Source: Psychroserpens burtonensis DSM 12212 (GTDB lineage Bacteria > Bacteroidota > Bacteroidia > Flavobacteriales > Flavobacteriaceae). Taken from it: a stretch of DNA of 64,000 nt. Each line of letters starts with the position of its first letter. Position 1 is the first letter of the stretch. The stretch is from assembly GCF_000425305.1 (NCBI RefSeq), contig NZ_AUDE01000006.1, positions 1-64,000 of the forward strand, written 5' to 3'. The position numbers were made by a program, and so were the translations under genes. Positions 1 to 7,267 of this stretch are shown in pieces. The notes under the pieces were generated by a model, which saw only the letters and a program-made list of their open reading frames with translations, ran no database searches and was not told where the DNA came from.

Positions 1-165
1 CAAACCGGACTGGTTATGTTTTCCAAGCCGACGGATTATACTTTTACATAATCCATAGTCTTGGAATAGTCTTGTAGATATTGGACGAATTAATTACCAA
101 ATCAGCAACGGAGACTCTTTCTTATTCTTAATTTAAGACGCAAGCTAGAAATTAAAATAAAAAAA

Positions 166-204
166 GCTCACAACACTATATATAAATAATAAGGGATGCT
201 GTGC
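166..204 (+). repeat. short hairpin repeat, copy a
   Basis: This is an imperfect inverted repeat of about 39 bases. It begins GCTCACAACAC, has a TATATATAAA centre and ends GATGCTGTGC. It resembles the elements at 2942-2980, 3529-3556 and 5127-5152, which share the pattern CACAACA, then TATA, then CAAA or similar. The other copies lie just after the end of a decayed gene, but no gene could be recognised upstream of this one. The rest of 1-407 shows no supportable gene on either strand. Confidence 0.35.
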
Positions 205-407
205 TCTAAAGGGAGGTCCTGGAGAATAGCACAGCCGCCAATTTAGAAAAAATATTTCCAGAAATTTAAACATTTATTTGCTAAATTGGCTTATTAAAAA
301 CTCGAAGGTAAAGTTTTTAAATCCCTTACTATTCATATATTTAACGTTAACCAACATTGGAATGAACATTTATCAAAAATAAAAACTTGACTATTTGAAA
401 TTAAAAA

Positions 408-711
408 ATGAATTTCAAAACAATCTTGAATTTATTTAGGAACAACAGGTCTGAACCTAAATATTTCAGTCTTGAATTTTGAAGAGTCAATCTTAATATT
501 TGAAAATTTTTCAGAAAAAAGTTCACCAAGTTATCATCTTGAAATAGAACTTGTCAAATCAGAAATTGTAATAGTTAAAAAAATCCGTAAGAAAACTATA
601 AATGAATTTGGATATTTTAGTATTCCTGAAATTAACCCTGAAATTTTGATTCTTGAAGGCACCACCACAAAACCCCGAAAACGTACTGTTTTCCAGGTCT
701 TTTGTTTTTAA
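408..711 (+). pseudogene. frameshifted small hypothetical gene
   Basis: An ATG at 408 opens a short frame (MNFKTILNLFRNNR...) that stops at about 476. The next frame stays open to 711 and reads on smoothly as EESILIFENFSEKSSP, then VKKIRKKTINEFGYFSIPEI. Joining the two frames near 475 gives one coherent acidic/lysine-rich polypeptide of about 100 residues, so I read this as a gene broken by a single-base frameshift. I do not recognise the family. A TTG at 472 could instead start a 79-residue protein. A minus-strand open frame overlaps the end (559-870), so coding direction is not fully certain. The setting, gene-poor island-like DNA with other remnants, favours decay. Confidence 0.35.
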
Positions 712-1162
712 GGGGACAACATTAAGTACAACACAATCGAGAATTTCAACTTTTGTCCTAATTCTATTCAACAAGCCAATGTTTCCACATTTATCACAAT
801 ACTCTTTTTTTATGATAAAATTCAAAAAATAAAAACCATAACAGAAGTTTGGAGTTTTAAATACGGTCATAGTCTTGACTCGTATTCTAAATTAGATTTG
901 TAGTAACAACCTGTTTTACTTAACTTTTTAACTCCATTTCTTTTTAACAACAATACGGTATGCCATAATAGCCTCTCCTTAATAATTTATAACATTGTAC
1001 ATAATCCAATTAAAGAAAACGTATAGCATGTTTTATAAATATACGTATAGGTACGTATTGTGCTGTTTAAAATTAATTATTAGATTTACTTATTCAAATT
1101 ACCAACTAATCCGAATTACACAATAATTCAATCGTCTAGTATTAACCAATAAAAATAATTGT
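712..1162. other. non-coding stretch upstream of the lectin/toxin-like gene
   Basis: I find no convincing gene here. Near the right end the hexamer ACGTAT recurs three times within about 40 bases (about 1019-1056: acgtatagc, atacgtatag, gtacgtatt). This could be an operator cluster for the gene starting at 1163, but no Bacteroidota-type TTG / TAnnTTTG promoter is evident. Confidence 0.25.
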
Positions 1163-2383
1163 ATGTTAAAGAATTGCATCAAAATCTCTCTGATAATTAT
1201 TTGCTTTTTGAGCAGCGGAGTAAATGAAGTAAAAGCACAAGTAGAAATTAATCCTACACAATGGCAAAGAACCAATGATCTACCCAATATCAAAAACCCA
1301 ACTGGTGATGTGTATCAATTAGAAGTAATTAAACCAGGCAAAGACCATGTTTTATCAGTCAGCGGCAGCGGCGATATGGATAATACTTATTGGTATAATA
1401 GAAAACATACTGGCTATACAAAAATGATGCAACAGTGGCTTATTTTACCTACTGGCGATCAACCAGTGTACTTGGATGGTACTTTTCATGAGCAATATTA
1501 TATTATCAGTCAATATACTGGTAAACCATTAAACATGAGTGGCTACGACGATTTAGATCCTGTAGTTAATATGTATTTTGATGCAAAAAAAGGGCAGAAA
1601 TGGCTTTTTATTCGCAACAGCAGAAAAGGCTTTACTATTAAGAATTCTTATTGGAATAAAGCATTTTCGGGCGCTAAACATTTAAGTAATGGCAATTTTG
1701 GAAATGTAACGTATACCTATGCTGCTGATTCCCCCAGCTTAAGCAATATTGTTTTATGGAAAGCAGAAGGATATAACATGCCAACTCCTTCAATTAATGC
1801 TGAAACCAGCAATAAAAAACCGAACTTAGAAATTACTTGGTCTAATGGCAATCCGGTTTATCCAAAAACTGATAAGCCTTTTTCATCTGAGTTTAAATAT
1901 TTACCTGCTTTTATTATAAAGGATAATGGACTGACTAATACAGAAAAAATAAAGTATTCACCATTCTACAAGCTAATTAAGGAATCTTATATACTTGAGA
2001 TAGACAAATCCGATAACTCTGGAAATAATAACGAAATCGAAATAAAATATTATTACTCTTCCGGTATTACCGAATCGGAATCTAATTCTAGAACAGAAAG
2101 TTTTTCTGTTTCGGTAACTGGTGGTACAGGCGAGGCCAGCCCGGTGAAGTTTGAAATGTCTGCAGAATTTGGTATGGCTTGGACAAATGAAAAATCTACA
2201 GGTACAGAAAAAATTAGTGGGAAGGAAACGACGGTTCCAGTTTCTCCGGGTTATGCTACTGGGTTATATTCCACTAAATATAAATTCACTTTAAGGCGAC
2301 TAGATGACACGTTCATTAAATCGTGGGAAGTGTATGGACCGGATAATAAGAAAATCATTTCTTCAATGAAACCAAAACAATAA
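1163..2383 (+). CDS. secreted beta-trefoil lectin / aerolysin-like putative pore-forming protein
   Basis: The 406-residue product has a Sec signal peptide (residues 1-25, ending VKAQ). Residues 45-160 look like a ricin-type beta-trefoil: repeated hydrophobic blocks with QxW-like motifs (QQWLI near 93, QKWLF near 132) and a YYIISQYTGKPLNMSG segment. After a Pro/Asn-rich linker, residues 265-395 have the alternating Ser/Thr-rich amphipathic strands of the aerolysin/ETX-MTX2 pore-forming fold (ITESESNSRTESFSVSV, then VKFEMSAEFGMAWT and a Gly/Thr-rich turn). Lectin plus aerolysin domains are known in haemolytic lectins such as the Laetiporus one. Pore formation and target are inference. The gene stands alone on island-like DNA with its own terminator at 2460. 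A non-toxic carbohydrate-binding protein is the alternative. Confidence 0.6.
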   Translation: MLKNCIKISLIIICFLSSGVNEVKAQVEINPTQWQRTNDLPNIKNPTGDVYQLEVIKPGKDHVLSVSGSGDMDNTYWYNRKHTGYTKMMQQWLILPTGDQPVYLDGTFHEQYYIISQYTGKPLNMSGYDDLDPVVNMYFDAKKGQKWLFIRNSRKGFTIKNSYWNKAFSGAKHLSNGNFGNVTYTYAADSPSLSNIVLWKAEGYNMPTPSINAETSNKKPNLEITWSNGNPVYPKTDKPFSSEFKYLPAFIIKDNGLTNTEKIKYSPFYKLIKESYILEIDKSDNSGNNNEIEIKYYYSSGITESESNSRTESFSVSVTGGTGEASPVKFEMSAEFGMAWTNEKSTGTEKISGKETTVPVSPGYATGLYSTKYKFTLRRLDDTFIKSWEVYGPDNKKIISSMKPKQ

Positions 2384-2459
2384 ATTAGTTAACTTTTTTT
2401 TCTCTGCAACGTCTATCTATGTTAGTTTTTGCAGCATGAAATCACTCTACTTTTTTCTT

Positions 2460-2494
2460 AGCAACGTCTCTCGCAGGGGACGTTGCTTTCTTTA
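2460..2494 (+). terminator. Rho-independent terminator
   Basis: A perfect 9-bp stem AGCAACGTC / GACGTTGCT with a 10-base loop is followed by TTTCTTTAA. It lies 76 bases after the lectin/toxin-like gene. The arm GCAACGTCT also occurs unpaired near 2405. Confidence 0.7.
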
Positions 2495-2510
2495 ATAATT
2501 TTCTAAATAA

Positions 2511-2912
2511 TTAGGACTCTCCGCTGGAATTATCGGAAATAATACATACAAATCGAAAACAAACTTTCTCGAATATAATGTTGACGGAATAAAATACGAA
2601 ACTCGACCTTTAAGTTCAAGAATCTTTAATATTGGAGAATTTTATAGAATTAAATACTCTAAATCAAAACCTGAAATTTCGGAAGTTGATTATACAAAAC
2701 CAATAATATTAAACCAAAACGACTTTGATTTTACAAACGGAATAGTTACTAAAACATTTGAAAAAGAAAGTTTGAGTGTTCTTTCATTCTCTTATAACTA
2801 TCAGAATGAAAATTATGAACGAGATGTAATTCTTGAAAAAATTGGTGAATTAAAGAAAGGAAAACAAATTGAAATATTAGTGAATAAGAAAATCCTGAAA
2901 TTTCATATTTAA
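2511..2912 (+). pseudogene. 5'-truncated hypothetical gene
   Basis: One frame is open from just after a TAA at 2508 to a TAA at 2910 and encodes about 133 residues. It contains no ATG near its beginning; the open frame starts LGLSAGIIGNNTYKSKTN. The composition is that of a real protein: IKYETRPLSSRIFNIGEFYR, then IKYSKSKPEISEVDY, ending EILVNKKILKFHI. The EFYRIKYSKSKPEIS segment resembles small Bacteroidota proteins of unknown function that carry a vxYSxxxPeis motif near their end. The natural start is missing, so I call it a remnant. It ends 30 bases before a hairpin repeat (2942). Confidence 0.5.
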
Positions 2913-2941
2913 CCGAACAAATAAAATCGGAATAAAAAACT

Positions 2942-2980
2942 GCACACAACACATTATACAAAAAATTGCTGGTTTTGTGC
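2942..2980 (+). repeat. short hairpin repeat, copy b
   Basis: An inverted repeat with GCACACAAC at the left and GTTTTGTGC at the right, and centre ATTATACAAAAAATTGC. It is placed directly downstream of the truncated gene ending at 2912, in the same orientation. It is similar in layout to copies a, c and d. Confidence 0.4.
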
Positions 2981-3190
2981 TTAAACAAAAATCGTTGCGT
3001 GTTTGCTACATCTGATTTTATATGTCAAAAATAATAGAGCACTTTGATAGAGAAATATTGCGACAACACCAAAAATGGTGAAAAGGTTATTGTTTGTTAC
3101 GAATGGCATGAAATGTATGTAAAATGTATGTAGTCTTTTTTTAAAACGTTATAATACTGATTATCAAAATATTAATAAAAATAAATTATC

Positions 3191-3236
3191 TCTTCTAAGG
3201 AGGCGGTCGCAGGTTCGAATCCTGCAGGGCTCACAA
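3191..3236 (+). other. 3' half of a tRNA-Arg(TCT) gene: probable att scar of an integrated element
   Basis: The segment reads as anticodon loop CTTCTAA (3192-3198), 3' anticodon stem GGAGG, variable loop CGGTC, T-arm GCAGG-TTCGAAT-CCTGC (3209-3225), acceptor strand AGGGCTC and discriminator A (3233). There is no matching acceptor strand, D-arm or CCTCC stem upstream, so only the 3' half is present. A tRNA 3' half is the usual scar left at the distal end of an element inserted by a tyrosine recombinase into a tRNA gene. On the plus strand this puts the element to the left (1-3190) and predicts the intact tRNA further left, outside the window. The native tRNA terminator follows at 3242. Confidence 0.7.
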
Positions 3237-3241
3237 CTCAC

Positions 3242-3268
3242 AAACCTAGCGGTAACGCTGGGTTTTGT
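3242..3268 (+). terminator. terminator behind the tRNA 3' half
   Basis: Stem AAACCTAGCG / CGCTGGGTTT (one G-T pair) with loop GTAA, followed by TGTTG. It begins nine bases after the tRNA discriminator base. This suggests that the native downstream flank of the tRNA gene is preserved here. Confidence 0.6.
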
Positions 3269-3528
3269 TGTTTAAAAACACTTCTACTTATTCACTTTGT
3301 TGGTAAATAAACGCCGTAATACATGTCAATTACATATTCGTAATTGCTTAAACTCTAGCAATACTGTTTTTCGTAACCACAATATCACATCGTAAAATTA
3401 AAATTCGGATAAAAAAATGATTCCAATTCCAATTAGTCTGTGTTTTATCCATAAAATTAGTCTTAAAAAAATGGAAACGACCCCCCTTTAATTTTGTAAA
3501 TAATGTGCCTTTACCGCACTGAATTATT

Positions 3529-3556
3529 GCTAACGTTTGGTATATGGCTTGTTGCG
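3529..3556 (-). repeat. short hairpin-type repeat, copy c (reverse orientation)
   Basis: Read on the minus strand this is CGCAACAAGCCATATACC followed by AAACGTTAGC. It shares the CATATACCAA core with copy d (5127-5152). The remainder of 3270-3858 holds no supported gene. A plus-strand TTG (3785-3787) and TATATTTA (3806-3813), 18 bases apart, are a weak promoter candidate for the ice-binding gene. Confidence 0.35.
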
Positions 3557-3858
3557 TTTTTAAACATCTAATTTAATAGACAAATCACAGATATAAAATT
3601 CCGTTTGAATTTTTTTAAGTAGGCTAGCATTAAGCAATAAATCACAGACGCTGTTCTTCTTTCGTTATTTTCTACAATTTCTTTATCAATTAAGTCTAAT
3701 TAGTTTATTCATCCTTTTTAACTCCTTATAAATCAGTTTAAATACACATAAAAACTGTTTAAAAGGCAATAGGATTAGTTAACGTTGGTTTCAGTATCTT
3801 TAAACTATATTTACACCAAACTACTAAGTTTTAAACAGTTTAAAATTATAAAAAAATT

Positions 3859-4659
3859 ATGAAATCTATTAAAAAAATCCCAATACTAGCGATACTATTT
3901 TTTGGACTATTGTCAAGTTGTAATTCAGAGATAGAATCCTTAGAAGTTGAGGAAGCAAATGTAAGGAGTAAGAAGTCTGGATCTTTAGTATCTGTTGATC
4001 TTGGTCTTGCTGGAGATTTTGCGATTCTTTCAAAATCAGGAATCACTAATGTGCCTCCATCTGTCATTACGGGTAATGTAGGAACAAGCCCAATAACAGG
4101 TGCTGCTCTTTTATTAACATGTCCTCAAGTTATTGGAAACATTTATACAGTAGATCCAGCAGGCCCACTTCCTTGCAGAACAACTAATGCTTCTGGACTT
4201 ACAGCAGCTGTGCTTAATATGGAAACTGCATATACAGATGCAGCAGGACGCTCTAATCCAGATTATTTAAACGAAGGCGCTGGAAATATAGGAGGGCTCA
4301 CATTAAATCCAGGGCTTCATAAATGGACAAGTACACTTTTAATACCGACAGAAATCGTACTGGACGGTGGTGAGGATGATGTATGGATATTTCAAGTTGC
4401 AGGAACGCTTACCATGAGTTCTGCTGTTAGAATGACTTTATCTGGAGGTGCACAAGCAAAAAACATTTTTTGGCAAGTATCAGGTGCTGTTACATTAGGG
4501 ACCACAAGTCATTTTGAAGGAAACCTATTAGGTGCAACCTCAATAGCGGTACAAACAGGAGCCACAGTAAATGGAAGGTTACTAGCACAAACAGCGGTAA
4601 CTTTACAAATGAATACAGTTACTGCGGTACCAGTAGAGAAGGGTCCAGATGTCAGGTGA
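3859..4659 (+). CDS. ice-binding (antifreeze) lipoprotein, DUF3494 family
   Basis: The 266-residue product starts with a lipoprotein signal whose lipobox is LLSSC (Cys21). The mature part matches the DUF3494 ice-binding fold from about residue 45 to the end: LGLAGDFAILSKSGITNVPP, then VITGNVGTSPI, METAYTDAAGR, GAGNIGGLTLNPGLHKW, DVWIFQVAGTLTMSS, KNIFWQVSGAVTLGTTSHFEG and a final INGR-like NGRLLAQTAVTLQ. Family members are discontinuous beta-helices that bind ice crystals and are common in sea-ice bacteria, often spread by horizontal transfer. The protein is probably anchored in the outer membrane or exposed at the surface. The gene is monocistronic and lies next to transposase debris. Confidence 0.9.
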   Translation: MKSIKKIPILAILFFGLLSSCNSEIESLEVEEANVRSKKSGSLVSVDLGLAGDFAILSKSGITNVPPSVITGNVGTSPITGAALLLTCPQVIGNIYTVDPAGPLPCRTTNASGLTAAVLNMETAYTDAAGRSNPDYLNEGAGNIGGLTLNPGLHKWTSTLLIPTEIVLDGGEDDVWIFQVAGTLTMSSAVRMTLSGGAQAKNIFWQVSGAVTLGTTSHFEGNLLGATSIAVQTGATVNGRLLAQTAVTLQMNTVTAVPVEKGPDVR

Positions 4660-4802
4660 CTTGTGAACGATGGTGGAGTAGTTTTCTGGATAAGCAAACC
4701 ATTCTTTAAAGGTATCAAATGTTAGATTATTTAATATCTTTTAATCCTATAAATAATAGTGTGTAGTTTCTTATATTTCTTGACCTGAAATACGACTACA
4801 GG

Positions 4803-5068
4803 TTAAAATTGATATGCCATATTCGGTATTTTATAGTTTAAAGATAAATGTAATCTTACTTCATTGTATAAATTAATTTCATTTTTTGCAACTCCCGATA
4901 CGTGTGCTGCGTTTACAAAGGTTTGATCGAGATAAAACTCCATTTACACCTTCGGCCATTGCATTTTCGTAACACTGATTTTCTTCGATCATACTAATAT
5001 CTATCTTTTTTCTTTTTAGAATTTTCGTGTATACATTACTGCACTACTGTATTCCTCTGACTGACCCG
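4803..5068 (-). pseudogene. decayed IS3-family (IS150-like) transposase fragment
   Basis: Minus-strand translation in shifting frames recovers the C-terminal integrase core of an IS3-type transposase. From high to low coordinate it reads VRGIQ-stop-CSNVYTKILKRKK, then MIEENQCYENAMAEGVNGVL, then DQTFVNAAHVSGVAKNEINL and YNEVRLHLSLNYKIPNMAYQ ending at a TAA. Intact relatives read like SDRGIQYCS...MTEENHCYENALAERVNGILK...DQTF...SLxYKTPN. There is a nonsense codon at the QYCS tyrosine, a frameshift in the lysine run and a small deletion between VNGVL and DQTF. No terminal inverted repeats were recognised. The copy is inactive. Confidence 0.75.
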
Positions 5069-5126
5069 AGAGCTTTACTCAGAACTAGCATAGCAATAAT
5101 GTATTATTAGTTCTTTAATGTTTTTA

Positions 5127-5152
5127 GCTTGGTATATGGCCTTATTGAGTGC
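5127..5152 (-). repeat. short hairpin-type repeat, copy d (reverse orientation)
   Basis: Read on the minus strand this is GCACTCAATAAGGCCATATA followed by CCAAGC. It shares the CATATACCAA core with copy c (3529-3556). It begins at the stop codon of the truncated lipoprotein gene at 5152, in that gene's orientation, so the repeat may mark the breakpoint. Confidence 0.35.
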
Positions 5153-5358
5153 TATGACACATCTTTTAAGTTCCGTAAGTCTTGATAGCTCCCTGTTTTT
5201 TGAGTCATTTTGTAGACTAATTCGCGTCCTTTATTTTGAAATTCTGTTGATTGAACTTCTAACGATTTAGAAGAATCTTTAGTTTTGGATTCTTTATTTC
5301 CACAGGTGGTCAATAACGAACTGAAGTTAATTACAAGAATTAATTTTAAATAACACAT
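5152..5358 (-). pseudogene. N-terminal fragment of a lipoprotein
   Basis: The frame encodes a lipoprotein signal (MCYLKLILVINFSSLLTTC, lipobox LTTC), a polar linker and then NKGRELVYKMTQKTGSYQDL followed by RNLKDVS and a stop. The last part resembles the beginning of a periplasmic/outer-membrane lipoprotein domain in which a helix is followed by a long beta-sheet region (LVxxMxxxxGgyxxLxxLkDV...). Here everything after DV is missing and the stop coincides with hairpin repeat d. I read it as a gene cut off by rearrangement. An upstream ATG at 5385 would add nine residues, but 5358 gives the better signal peptide. Whether the short product is made is unknown. Confidence 0.4.
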
Positions 5359-5437
5359 AGTCTCATTTATTTTGAAATGGCCCATTTTTAAAAAAAAGAG
5401 GTAACGATTAATGTTTTTAAAATTTTAATTTTTAAAT

Positions 5438-5463
5438 AAACCTTCCGAATTAACGGAAGGTTT
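5438..5463 (-). terminator. terminator for the TetR/AhpD-like genes
   Basis: Stem AAACCTTCCG / CGGAAGGTTT with loop AATTAA. On the minus strand it is followed by an A/T-rich tail. It lies 26 bases after the end of the carboxymuconolactone-decarboxylase-like gene. Confidence 0.6.
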
Positions 5464-5488
5464 AAAGCTGTCAATCAATCTATAGCAA

Positions 5489-6052
5489 TTAAGCTTCCAT
5501 ACTATCTTTAGACCAAGCAAACTTTTTAAATGCTGCATCCACAGGTGTGTTTGCAATATGGTTTATATAGTTACTTATTGTTTTTTGAGATAATCCTAAA
5601 AGGATTTCTAATACTTGTCTTTCGTCATAACCCGCAGAATAAAACGTGTTTAAATCTTCTTGCGTTACTTGTCCACGATTACGTACAATTGTCAATGTCA
5701 TTTTTCGTAACGCTTCTAATTTAGAGTTGTCAAGAGGTGTTTCGTTACGTAACGCTTCTGTTATAGCATCGTCTACCTTCATCATTTTTGCAATGCCTGT
5801 ATGTGCAGGTACACAGTAATGACATGCATGCTCAACGTTTATGGTTTGCCATACAACTGTTAATTCTTCTTCGTTAAAAGATGTTTGTGTGAATAGCTCA
5901 TGTAACGTTTGGTACGCTTCCAAAACTTTTGGCGCCCCTGCTAATACGCCATGTAAACCAGGAATCATTCCGTAAGCTTTTTGAGAATTTTCTAATAATG
6001 CTTTGCTACCTTCTGGTGCAGTTTCGATGTTGTGTACTTTTAATGTTGTCAT
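5489..6052 (-). CDS. carboxymuconolactone decarboxylase / AhpD-like protein
   Basis: The 187-residue cytoplasmic protein carries the CMD/AhpD hallmark EHACHYCVPAHTG (about 75-87). It has the CxxC pair and the downstream histidine that form the peroxidase/disulfide site of AhpD. The surrounding helices (MIPGLHGVLAGAPKVLEAYQ, then FNEEELTVVWQTI) fit the family. The likely role is thiol-dependent reduction of a peroxide or another electrophile; the substrate is not shown. It lies 64 bases downstream of a TetR regulator in the same orientation. A palindrome in that gap (6081-6096) repeats the one upstream of the regulator, so the pair probably forms one stress- or ligand-induced unit. Confidence 0.85.
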   Translation of the reverse strand: MTTLKVHNIETAPEGSKALLENSQKAYGMIPGLHGVLAGAPKVLEAYQTLHELFTQTSFNEEELTVVWQTINVEHACHYCVPAHTGIAKMMKVDDAITEALRNETPLDNSKLEALRKMTLTIVRNRGQVTQEDLNTFYSAGYDERQVLEILLGLSQKTISNYINHIANTPVDAAFKKFAWSKDSMEA

Positions 6053-6080
6053 AATTTCTTCTTTTTATTTATTGATTAAA

Positions 6081-6096
6081 CTAAACAATCGTTTAG
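6081..6096. promoter_or_regulatory. TetR operator, copy 1
   Basis: A palindrome CTAAAC-AATC-GTTTAG lies in the gap between the TetR gene and the AhpD-like gene. An almost identical site lies at 6703-6718 upstream of the TetR gene. Two copies flanking the regulator fit autoregulation plus control of the downstream gene. Confidence 0.65.
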
Positions 6097-6116
6097 TTAT
6101 TGTTTAAAAAAAATGA

Positions 6117-6680
6117 TTAAATATTTTTGAATGTCATTTCAATATAGTCTTCGATTTCTTTTTTGCTATTTACTCTTGTTGCAGCTGCTAAACCATGTTT
6201 TGCTAATACTAAAAAGTTAGCTTGCTTTCTTACGGTGTCTTCGTCTTTAGAAGGATCCATTCTTAATTTTTCAATGAATAAATTTTTAAGATTATCCATA
6301 AAAGCGGTGATCTTTTTGTTTACTATTTCGTCTTCACTCACAGAAAACTCGTTATATGTATTAGTTAATAAACAGCCTTTTTGATTGCCTTGTTGATTGG
6401 AAACTGTCACAGAATCATAAAAAAACTGTTTGACATCTTCAACACCATTTGTGGCCATTTTTAATTTATCGAACATTTTTTTTCTTTTAGCCTTGTAGCT
6501 TTTTAAGCTTTCTAAAAATAAACCATGTTTGTTACCGAAGCTAGAATAGATTGAAAACTTATTTATACCCATTTCTTTTTCAAGCATTTGCATAGAAGTG
6601 TTTTCGTAACCATTACGCCAAAACAAATGCATTGCTTTGTCAATAACTTCTGCTTCTATATATTGTTTTTTTCTAGACAT
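6117..6680 (-). CDS. TetR/AcrR family transcriptional repressor
   Basis: The 187-residue protein has a TetR-type helix-turn-helix at its N-terminus: IDKAMHLFWRNGYENTSMQM, then LEKEMGINKFSIYSSFGNKHGLF, with the family's KxSxYxxFxxKxxLF pattern. It is followed by a helical ligand-binding region of unrecognised specificity with one cysteine in NQKGCLLTN (about residue 100). It lies directly upstream of and codirectional with the AhpD-like gene. Matching palindromes sit before both genes. The likely effector is a reactive or toxic small molecule (inference from the partner gene). Confidence 0.85.
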   Translation of the reverse strand: MSRKKQYIEAEVIDKAMHLFWRNGYENTSMQMLEKEMGINKFSIYSSFGNKHGLFLESLKSYKAKRKKMFDKLKMATNGVEDVKQFFYDSVTVSNQQGNQKGCLLTNTYNEFSVSEDEIVNKKITAFMDNLKNLFIEKLRMDPSKDEDTVRKQANFLVLAKHGLAAATRVNSKKEIEDYIEMTFKNI

Positions 6681-6702
6681 TAGTTCTAACTACAGTACAA
6701 AA

Positions 6703-6718
6703 CTAACCAATCGTTTAG
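6703..6718. promoter_or_regulatory. TetR operator, copy 2
   Basis: CTAACC-AATC-GTTTAG, one base different from the perfect palindrome at 6081-6096, lies 23 bases upstream of the TetR start codon. No gene is visible between here and 7210. That stretch contains repeated TTCATCGA words near 7147 and 7172. Confidence 0.6.
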
Positions 6719-7210
6719 ATACAAAAAACAGTTTAACATATTTTTATATGTTAGTTGAATTAAAGTTTTCATAGGTGTTACTTAATATTGGTTACTGTAA
6801 TAATATATGCTTGTTTTAAGTTTACAATTGATTAGTTCTAATGAAATTACATTTATTACCTAAAAAGGTGATAATATTCTCAATATTTCTCCACTATTTT
6901 ATTATTAGAATTGTTAATTTTTTTTTAAATATCATTTCAAAACACTTAAAACAAAATCCAAGAGTGAATCTTTGATACAAAAAACCTTCATGTTATTATA
7001 AAAATTATTGTTTTAAACAGTGGTTCTCGTCTGTTTGGAATATAAATTGTTTCTGCTTTATAATTCTCATAAATATGACTTTAATAATTTCACCTTGTAC
7101 GTATCATTAAATACAATGATTTTTAATACCATACAAGTGTATTTCATCGAGTAATTCTTTGTAAAAACGCGCTTCATCGAATATTTTGTATATTTAATCG
7201 ATAAAGTAAT

Positions 7211-7240
7211 TTGTTTTATTCAATATTAAAATTATATTTG
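7211..7240 (+). promoter_or_regulatory. Bacteroidota-type promoter
   Basis: TTG at 7211-7213 and TATATTTG at 7233-7240 are separated by 19 bases, matching the TTG / TAnnTTTG consensus of the Bacteroidota housekeeping sigma factor. It lies 27 bases before the lipoprotein gene at 7268. Confidence 0.6.
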
Positions 7241-7267
7241 CCTTGAATTTCATTAAACCCCAAATCG

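Noticed and set aside
559-870. Minus-strand open frame of 103 codons with a CDKCG motif
   Set aside because: It overlaps the more coherent frameshifted plus-strand remnant, and its second half mirrors that frame. The CxxC alone is not enough to call a gene.
3148-3236. Complete tRNA gene
   Set aside because: No D-arm, 5' acceptor strand or 5' anticodon stem is present upstream of the anticodon loop; only the 3' half exists.
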